A stretch of DNA of 10,000 nt from Aquifex sp964425585 (lineage in GTDB: Bacteria; Aquificota; Aquificia; Aquificales; Aquificaceae), in assembly GCA_964425585.1 (NCBI GenBank), contig CAYRMG010000045.1, positions 1 to 10,000 on the forward strand. The letters are read 5' to 3'. Each line of letters starts with the position of its first letter. Positions within the stretch are counted from its first letter, which is position 1. Positions 1 through 5,488 of the stretch are shown piece after piece. Position numbers and translations under genes: made by a program. The notes below the pieces were generated by a model that was not told where the DNA came from, ran no database searches, and worked only from the letters and a program-made list of their open reading frames with translations.

Positions 1-11
1 ATAATAAAGCT

Positions 12-1724
12 ATGCTGGAAAGGTTTGACGCTGTAGTTATCGGCGGTGGCGGAGCAGGATTGAGAACCGCTGTTGAGATTGCGAAAGATGAGAGTTTGAA
101 GGTTGCGGTAGTTTCAAAGGTTTATCCGACCCGTTCCCACACGGGTGCCGCGCAAGGGGGTATGAACGCAGCCCTCGGAAATGTTATACCGGACGATAGT
201 CCCGAGGTTCACGCTTATGATACGATAAAGGGTTCCGATTTTCTCGCGGATCAGGATGCGGTTTTCTTTATGACGGAAAAGGCTCCCGAAATAATATACG
301 AGCTTGATAGATGGGGTGTTCCCTTTTCAAGACTTCCCGATGGTAGAATAGCTCAAAGACCCTTCGGTGGTGCCTCTTTCCCGAGAACGGTTTTTGCCGC
401 GGACAAAACGGGGCATGTCCTTTTACATACACTTTTTGAGCAGGCACTCGCAAGGGATAACATAACCTTCTTTAATGAATACTTCTTACTTGATATAGTT
501 CACGACGGTGAGAGGGTTAAGGGAGTATCGGTTTACGACATAAGAAACGGTAGGGTTTTATTCCTTCAGGCTAAAGCTGTTGTTCTCGCCACCGGGGGTT
601 TTGCACGGATATACTGGTTCAGAAGCACGAACGCTATAGGAAATACGGGTGACGGTCAGGCGGCAGCCTTGAGAGCAGGCATTCCCTTAAAGGATATGGA
701 GTTTATCCAGTTTCACCCCACGGGTCTTGCAAAAACGGGAATACTCCTTTCCGAAGCTTGCAGAGGTGAAGGGGGATACCTGCTGAACAAGGAAGGAGAA
801 CGCTTTATGAAGAAATACGCACCCGATAAGATGGAACTCGCACCTAGGGATATAGTCTCAAGGGCTATAGAAACGGAAATAAGGGAAGGAAGGGGAGTAG
901 GGAAAGGAGCCAGGGCTTACGTTTATCTTGATTTAAGGCATCTGGGTGAAGAAAAGATAAACGAAAGACTTCCTCAGGTTAGACAGCTCGCAATAGATTT
1001 TGAGGGAGTGGACCCGATAAAGGACCTTGTTCCCATAAGACCTTCCGCTCACTACTGTATGGGCGGTATTCACGTAGTTGACTACAAAACTTCCGAGACA
1101 CCCATCAAAGGGTTATATGCGGTCGGTGAGTGTGCCTGTGTTTCGGTTCACGGGGCAAACAGGCTCGGCGGAAACTCCTTAACGGAGCTCGTAGTCTTCG
1201 GAAAATACTGCGGCATGGCGGTGAGGGATTTCGTCAAGAATACGGATTTTGCTTCCGTGAGCAAAGGAGAAGCAAAAAGAGGAGAGGAATACGTTGAGTC
1301 TCTCCTCAAAAGGGAAGGTAAAGAAAACCTTGCGGATATAAGGTCTCAAATGGGAGAAATAACGTGGGGTAAAGTGGGCATATTCAGGGATGAGAAATCC
1401 TTAAAAGAGGCTTATGAGGAACTCTCGGAGTTATTAGAGAGGTGGAAAAACATACCGGTTGTTGATAAGGGAAGGGTTTTCAACACAAATCTCATAGAGG
1501 TTATGGAGCTTCGGAATATGCTTGAGCTTGCAAGAGCGGTAGCTTACGCAGCACTACACAGAAGGGAATCAAGAGGCGGACACTCAAGGGAAGATTATCC
1601 CCACAGGGATGATAAAAACTTCCTTAAGCATTCTCTTGTTTACTACGATGAGAAAGGAGATTTAAAACTTGAGTATATTCCCGTGAGGATAACAAAGTAT
1701 AAACCCGAGGAAAGGAAGTATTAA
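12..1724 (+). CDS. frdA: Fumarate reductase / succinate dehydrogenase flavoprotein subunit
   Basis: Catalytic FAD subunit of complex II, interconverting fumarate and succinate on the cytoplasmic side of the membrane with iron-sulfur and anchor subunits that are not in this window. The 570 residues match the usual length. Visible motifs: Rossmann FAD-binding GGGGAG at 11-16; SHTGAAQGG with His43 as the expected covalent FAD attachment site; FHPTG with catalytic His235 and Thr238; PRD with the proton-shuttle Arg279; HYCMGG with His347 (family usually has T or S where Cys349 stands); and NRLGGNSL with Arg384. All key residues are present, so the enzyme should be active. The ATG start leaves only 11 upstream bases, with no visible Shine-Dalgarno, so regulation cannot be read. 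In Aquificales this enzyme serves the reductive TCA cycle; whether it runs as FRD or SDH is inference. It ends tail to tail with the SurA/PpiD-like gene. Confidence 0.95.
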   Translation: MLERFDAVVIGGGGAGLRTAVEIAKDESLKVAVVSKVYPTRSHTGAAQGGMNAALGNVIPDDSPEVHAYDTIKGSDFLADQDAVFFMTEKAPEIIYELDRWGVPFSRLPDGRIAQRPFGGASFPRTVFAADKTGHVLLHTLFEQALARDNITFFNEYFLLDIVHDGERVKGVSVYDIRNGRVLFLQAKAVVLATGGFARIYWFRSTNAIGNTGDGQAAALRAGIPLKDMEFIQFHPTGLAKTGILLSEACRGEGGYLLNKEGERFMKKYAPDKMELAPRDIVSRAIETEIREGRGVGKGARAYVYLDLRHLGEEKINERLPQVRQLAIDFEGVDPIKDLVPIRPSAHYCMGGIHVVDYKTSETPIKGLYAVGECACVSVHGANRLGGNSLTELVVFGKYCGMAVRDFVKNTDFASVSKGEAKRGEEYVESLLKREGKENLADIRSQMGEITWGKVGIFRDEKSLKEAYEELSELLERWKNIPVVDKGRVFNTNLIEVMELRNMLELARAVAYAALHRRESRGGHSREDYPHRDDKNFLKHSLVYYDEKGDLKLEYIPVRITKYKPEERKY

Positions 1725-3022
1725 AACCTATCAAGGAGCTCCTTGTTAACCTTTACACCGTATCTCTTTACTAAACTATCAACGAGAAGGCGGGTAAGGT
1801 CTTCTGACTTCGTTTCCTTAATTTTTTTCTTTATGTTTTCAAGCTCCTTACTTCCGAGATTTTTGTATTCCACCGTTTCAACTACGAGTATGCCGTAGCC
1901 TCCGAATACACGATAAACACCTTTCACTTTATCTCTTCCGAAGAGTATTAGCAGGATATCCCTGTTTCCGAGATTCATAACTCGCTTTAGTTCCTCTAAA
2001 CTTTCCCTTTCAAACTTTATTGGCTTTATCTCAATCTCTTTTCCTTCCTTTACCTTTGCCATCAGCGTTTCCGCAAACTCTTTTAGCTTTTCTTTCTTTT
2101 TTTCTTCAATTAATCTCTTTTTTATATCCTGTTTAACCTCTTCAAGACTCTTCAGCCTGCCCTCCTTTATACCTTTGTAGTAGAGAATGTAATAAGTTTC
2201 CTTATCTTTCAGAATTTTTACCTCTCCTTCCTTTAATTTTTCAAGTGTTTTTCCGAACTTTTCTGGGGGATTTATATGGCCTTCGGGAATACGTCCCTGC
2301 TTGATGGATTGGTAAATCTCCTTTACCTTATTCTTTTCTTTCACAGCCCAGGCGTAATATAGTTTTTTACTTTCTTCCCTGAATTCGTCTTTATGCCTTT
2401 CGTAATAATCCCTTATCTCTTCTTCCGTCGGTTCATAGCTTATTTTAACGTCCTTCTCCCTTATCAGATATAATTTTCCGCTGATAAGTGCACCTTCTAT
2501 TTTTTTCTGGAGGTCCAACTCTTCGGGAAGAACGTAAGTTCCGAACCCAATGAGATTGCTTACCTTTAACGCCATAAGACTTTTCCTGAGTATCTCCTCA
2601 TACTCCTCGGGAGTCAGGTTTATCCTTTGCAGGACTTCCCTGTATTTTTTGGGTGAAAACTTACCTCCTTCTTTAAACTCTTCTTTATTTTTAATCTCTT
2701 CAAGGATTTCTTCATCAGAAACGTAAAGGCCGAGCTCTTTAGCCTTCAGGTATAAAACTTCACGTGTGATAAGTGAAGAAAGAACGAAGTTTTTTACAAT
2801 CTCCCTCATTCCTTCCCTGTCAAGAAGACCTGAAAACTTGAGAAGTTCAAACCTGAACTCCCTTAGTGTTATACATTCTCCCTTAACGGTTGCTACGCAC
2901 GGATTTCCCGAAAGCATCTGTCTTATGTCTGAAACCGTAAACATCCAAAACAGAAAGGAAAAGGAAGCAACAGCTATAAAGGCTATTGCTATTTTCTTAT
3001 GTTTGTGAATTAAGCCGAACAT
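1721..3022 (-). CDS. Membrane-anchored SurA/PpiD-like periplasmic folding factor
   Basis: A 433-residue protein predicted to hang on the outer face of the cytoplasmic membrane and help secreted proteins fold. Residues 11-30 form one hydrophobic segment after a basic start (HKHKK), without a cleavage site I can see: a signal anchor as in PpiD. Residues about 41-165 resemble the SurA/PpiD N-terminal chaperone domain (VKGECITLREF, then GKFSPKKYREVL and LTPEEYEEILRKSL). Residues about 221-284 look like a parvulin prolyl-isomerase domain with its middle missing: an opening strand and helix, then GEVKILKDKETYYILYYKG. Isomerase activity is therefore doubtful. The C-terminal part is Lys/Glu-rich helices. 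The ATG lies 20 bases after the tRNA CCA end, with no Shine-Dalgarno between, so it is probably co-transcribed with the tRNA and the genes above it. Family call fairly sure; the exact subfamily is not. Confidence 0.8.
   Translation of the reverse strand: MFGLIHKHKKIAIAFIAVASFSFLFWMFTVSDIRQMLSGNPCVATVKGECITLREFRFELLKFSGLLDREGMREIVKNFVLSSLITREVLYLKAKELGLYVSDEEILEEIKNKEEFKEGGKFSPKKYREVLQRINLTPEEYEEILRKSLMALKVSNLIGFGTYVLPEELDLQKKIEGALISGKLYLIREKDVKISYEPTEEEIRDYYERHKDEFREESKKLYYAWAVKEKNKVKEIYQSIKQGRIPEGHINPPEKFGKTLEKLKEGEVKILKDKETYYILYYKGIKEGRLKSLEEVKQDIKKRLIEEKKKEKLKEFAETLMAKVKEGKEIEIKPIKFERESLEELKRVMNLGNRDILLILFGRDKVKGVYRVFGGYGILVVETVEYKNLGSKELENIKKKIKETKSEDLTRLLVDSLVKRYGVKVNKELLDRF
1732..1745. 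repeat. 14-base perfect palindrome at the frdA / folding-factor junction
   Basis: CAAGGAGCTCCTTG reads the same on both strands and starts eight bases after the frdA stop, inside the last codons of the convergent gene. As RNA it could form only a five-pair stem with a four-base loop, and no T run follows, so a terminator role is weakly supported. Confidence 0.3.
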
Positions 3023-3042
3023 AAAGAAGATTTTAAGGGATT

Positions 3043-3119
3043 TGGTGGCGGCGGGAGGACTCGAACCTCCGACCTGGGACTTATGAGATCCCCGCTCTAA
3101 CCAGCTGAGCTACGCCGCC
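3043..3119 (-). tRNA. tRNA with CAU anticodon, probably elongator tRNA-Met
   Basis: Read on the minus strand, a full cloverleaf can be paired by eye. The acceptor stem GGCGGCG pairs with CGCCGCC; the D stem is GCTC/GAGC; the anticodon stem GGGAT/GTCCC ends in a T-G pair; the loop is CTCATAA with anticodon CAT (plus-strand positions 3083-3085); the T stem is GGAGG/CCTCC around loop TTCGAGT. Discriminator A is followed by an encoded CCA, giving 77 bases. It is not initiator tRNA, because pair 1-72 is G-C and the anticodon stem lacks the three loop-side G-C pairs. The body resembles elongator Met (GTAGCTCAGCTGGTTAGAGC), but an Ile tRNA whose C34 is converted to lysidine cannot be excluded from sequence alone. 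The first 10 bases overlap the upstream protein gene, whose TAG stop is tRNA bases 8-10. Confidence 0.96.
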
Positions 3120-4117
3120 TCCTCAGATTTAATATTATACTTAAGTTCCGGAACGTTGCCAAGTTCCTTCGTTGCAAGAACCTCTTCAAGGTAAGCCCTT
3201 ATCTCGCCGAGGTTTATACCCCTGAAGTTATCGGGACATTCAACCATATCCATTAAGGCCTGTTTTATGACGTTCGTGGCGGATTCAACGTTTCCCTCTT
3301 TGAGTCTGTGGATGGCTATGGCAGCCCTTATGAGTCCCCTGTAGCACTTCTTTATATTCTCGTTTTTAAAAAGTCCCCATACTTCTTCAAGAACCTCGTG
3401 TGCCTTATAATACTCTCCCGTGTTCCAGAGATAAGAAGCTTCCTTGAGGAGTTCCTTTTCCCTGCTTATACCGAGAAGCCTCTTTACATGGTTAATCTTT
3501 ACGCTGTCCCTCTGGAGCAAAACGTATAGGGATGCGTAAACCTTTCTGAGGTCTCCTCCCTTTAGTTTCTTGATAACCTCAAAATAGTTCTCACTTGAGA
3601 TATTCAGAAGCTTTGCTATCTCCTCGTTCAGGGGTAAAAACACGTCGTTAAAAAACAGATTTGCCACCTGCGTTGCAGTTAGAAAATCAACATTCTGAAT
3701 AAGGCAGTTAAAGAATTCTTCTCCCTCAAGTCCCCGCGTGCATATCTCACAAGCGGTGAGCTTTTCTATGTATTCCTTCAGCCAGAGAGGTTTATTTTCC
3801 GTGTTTTCCATCTCTCTCCAGAGCTCCCTGTAGTTGTTTATAAGGGGAACGATTGCTATCGCTTGTCCGAAGCTTTTAACACCATTTCTGTCTATTTCAT
3901 TCAGGAATCTTGTGTAAACCTGTATCTGGTTCGGGTTATCTATCCAGAGGTTTAAGTTTTCCTTCACCTTCTTTAGGAGGCTTCTGTTGAACTTCTTTCC
4001 CTTCTGGTATGCATTCAGCAGGTTGTTTGCAAGCTTGTAATACTCCTTTCTTTTTTCAAACTCAAGAAAATACTCAGCCATATAATGTATGAACTTCTCA
4101 TTCAAGTATTTCAACAT
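3110..4117 (-). CDS. Helical protein of unknown function with C-terminal DUF309-like domain
   Basis: Function unknown. From the ATG at 4117 the protein has 335 residues and looks all alpha-helical, with no signal peptide or membrane span. The C-terminal region, about residues 218-300, resembles DUF309: AHEVLEEVW (His240, Glu241, Trp247) and GLIRAAIAIHRLKEGN (His270) fit the conserved HE-x-x-E-x-x-W pattern and the following helix of that small family. The first ~215 residues match nothing I recognise; they hold CEICTRG and a nearby third Cys. DUF309 proteins are usually small and stand-alone, so this is a longer architecture. Start choice: a TTG at 4147 would add ten residues, but GGGAGAGG stands just before the ATG at 4117. 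It overlaps the manC end by 20 bases, suggesting translational coupling, and its TAG stop lies inside the tRNA. DUF309 call moderate; the function is not inferable. Confidence 0.8.
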   Translation of the reverse strand: MLKYLNEKFIHYMAEYFLEFEKRKEYYKLANNLLNAYQKGKKFNRSLLKKVKENLNLWIDNPNQIQVYTRFLNEIDRNGVKSFGQAIAIVPLINNYRELWREMENTENKPLWLKEYIEKLTACEICTRGLEGEEFFNCLIQNVDFLTATQVANLFFNDVFLPLNEEIAKLLNISSENYFEVIKKLKGGDLRKVYASLYVLLQRDSVKINHVKRLLGISREKELLKEASYLWNTGEYYKAHEVLEEVWGLFKNENIKKCYRGLIRAAIAIHRLKEGNVESATNVIKQALMDMVECPDNFRGINLGEIRAYLEEVLATKELGNVPELKYNIKSEEAA

Positions 4118-5459
4118 CGTCCTCTCCCAGATATTCTCCGCTTTCAACTTCTATTATTTCAAGGGGTATCCTTCCAACGTTAATTATTTTATAGGGTATT
4201 GACTTAGGTATAAAGAAGCTTTCGTTTTCGTGATAGAACCTCTCGCTTCCGTTTATTCTTACTTTTGCGGTTCCCCTCAAAATTATGAAGTGAACGGTTC
4301 TGTGGTGATGCATCTGAAGAGGGGTCTCTTTCCCCTTTTTTATAACGAGCTTCCTTATCCTGTATCTCTCTCCGTTTTCAAGCTTCGTTATACTCCCGAA
4401 GGGGGTAAAGCTTGTTATGTGTTCTACAGCCCTTTCATCACCTTTTTCCTTCAGATGTTTCACTATATCCCTCACCCTTTGGGATTCTTCCTTCCTCATT
4501 ATCAGGGTTGCATCTTCAGTTCCGACTACGATAAAGTCCTTAAGCCCTACACAAGCTATTAAGTTGTTCCCCTGAGAGAGTAAGAGGGAGTTTTCCGTTT
4601 CTATTGCATCCACATCTCCTATAACAACGTTTCCATTTCCGTTTTTTTCCATGTTATCGTAAACCGCCTTCCAGGAACCTACATCGCTCCACTTTGCTTC
4701 CATTTTTACGACCGCAAGTTTTTTCGTCTTTTCAAGTATTGCGTAGTCAAAGGATATGTCGGGGAAATCGGGAAAGGACTTTGTGAACTCCTCATACTTC
4801 AGATTCAGGTTTACTTCGGGCATGTATTCCGTATAGTCCTTTACTATCCTCTCAAGGGTAAAGAGGAATATACCGCAGTTCCAGAGATGAAGCCCGTCTT
4901 TTACATATTCCTTTGCCTTGTCATAATCGGGCTTTTCTTCAAATCTATCAACTTCGTAAACCCCCTTTTCAAGTTCTTTATGAAGCTTTATATAACCGTA
5001 TCCCGTTTCGGGATAAGCGGGTTTTTCTCCGAAAAGGACTATATAACCTTTTTTTGCTATGTTTTTTCCCCTTTCAACGGCATCTTTGAAGGCATTCTCA
5101 TCTCTTATGAGATGGTCTGATGGAAGAACTAAGATGCACTCGTTCGGAGGAGTTTCAAGTCTGAGAAGCTCCTTTACACCGAGGGCTATTGCGGGAGCGG
5201 TATTCCTTCCTATGGGTTCCACAACAATGTTCACATTTTCCGCGCCGAGCTCTTCAAGTTCACTTCTTATGAGCCACTCGTATCTCTTCCCTGTTATCAC
5301 GAATATCTCTTCCTGGGATGTGAGCTCCAAAGCTCTCCTTACGGTTTCCTGAAACAGGGAATACTCGGAAAAGAGCCTTATAAACTGCTTTGGAAAGTTT
5401 TCCCTTGACAAAGGCCACAGTCTCGTTCCCTTTCCCCCACCTAATATAAATACTTTCAT
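4098..5459 (-). CDS. manC: Mannose-1-phosphate guanylyltransferase with (degenerate) type II mannose-6-phosphate isomerase domain
   Basis: Makes GDP-mannose from mannose-1-phosphate and GTP in the cytoplasm for surface polysaccharide; AlgA/XanB relatives also isomerise fructose-6-phosphate and mannose-6-phosphate. The 453 residues are slightly shorter than typical bifunctional members (about 470-480). The nucleotidyltransferase signature GGGKGTRLWPLSR is at 7-19, followed by PKQF, then LPSDH, FEEKP, WNCGIF and WSDVGSW. The C-terminal cupin (about 370-453) is recognisable by QMHHHR at 382-387 and EVESGEYLGEDD. Two usual metal-site residues look replaced: the Glu of HRxEH is Val389, and the His of the second cupin motif is Tyr423. 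The usual YGR tail is absent. Transferase activity looks secure; isomerase activity is doubtful. The ATG fits the family start but has no Shine-Dalgarno before it. First gene of the minus-strand cluster, divergent from the cyclase gene by 29 bases. Confidence 0.93.
   Translation of the reverse strand: MKVFILGGGKGTRLWPLSRENFPKQFIRLFSEYSLFQETVRRALELTSQEEIFVITGKRYEWLIRSELEELGAENVNIVVEPIGRNTAPAIALGVKELLRLETPPNECILVLPSDHLIRDENAFKDAVERGKNIAKKGYIVLFGEKPAYPETGYGYIKLHKELEKGVYEVDRFEEKPDYDKAKEYVKDGLHLWNCGIFLFTLERIVKDYTEYMPEVNLNLKYEEFTKSFPDFPDISFDYAILEKTKKLAVVKMEAKWSDVGSWKAVYDNMEKNGNGNVVIGDVDAIETENSLLLSQGNNLIACVGLKDFIVVGTEDATLIMRKEESQRVRDIVKHLKEKGDERAVEHITSFTPFGSITKLENGERYRIRKLVIKKGKETPLQMHHHRTVHFIILRGTAKVRINGSERFYHENESFFIPKSIPYKIINVGRIPLEIIEVESGEYLGEDDVEILE
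4120..4128 (-). promoter_or_regulatory. Ribosome binding site deciding the DUF309 gene start
   Basis: On the minus strand GGGAGAGGA is followed by two bases and the ATG at 4117. The GGAG core lies six bases from the ATG, an acceptable spacing. The earlier TTG at 4147 has only a weak purine stretch before it. This site lies within the manC coding sequence. Confidence 0.5.
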
Positions 5460-5488
5460 ATTTTAATTTTAATTGAAGGTGTATTTAG
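5460..5488. promoter_or_regulatory. 29-base divergent spacer between manC and the diguanylate cyclase gene
   Basis: The spacer is very AT-rich, with TTTTAA twice in tandem. On the plus strand GAAGGTG (5475-5481) is a plausible ribosome binding site seven bases before the cyclase ATG. On the minus strand there is no Shine-Dalgarno before manC; a TAAAAT box (5471-5466) could be a -10 element giving a nearly leaderless manC message, but its only partner, TTGCTC (5496-5491), is 19 bases away and weak. At least the plus-strand promoter must lie within manC coding sequence. That this region drives transcription is inferred from the divergent layout; the boxes themselves are tentative. Confidence 0.35.

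Noticed and set aside
268..453. Minus-strand open frame inside frdA
   Set aside because: No family resemblance; lies wholly within a well-conserved gene, so it is an antisense shadow.
3043..3119. Initiator tRNA-fMet
   Set aside because: The first acceptor pair is G-C rather than mismatched, and the anticodon stem ends in A-T and T-G pairs instead of three G-C pairs.
4118..4147. TTG start at 4147 for the DUF309 gene, adding ten residues
   Set aside because: No good ribosome site before it, a 50-base overlap with manC, and a clear GGGAGAGG site ahead of the ATG at 4117.
4230..5352. Plus-strand frames opposite manC, including a hydrophobic one at 4887-5120
   Set aside because: The hydrophobicity follows from reading Lys/Glu-rich codons on the opposite strand; nothing else supports a gene.
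5405..5410. TTGACA as a -35 box for the cyclase gene
   Set aside because: At 17 bases downstream there is only CCCTTT; the nearest TATAAA is 34 bases away, too far for one promoter.
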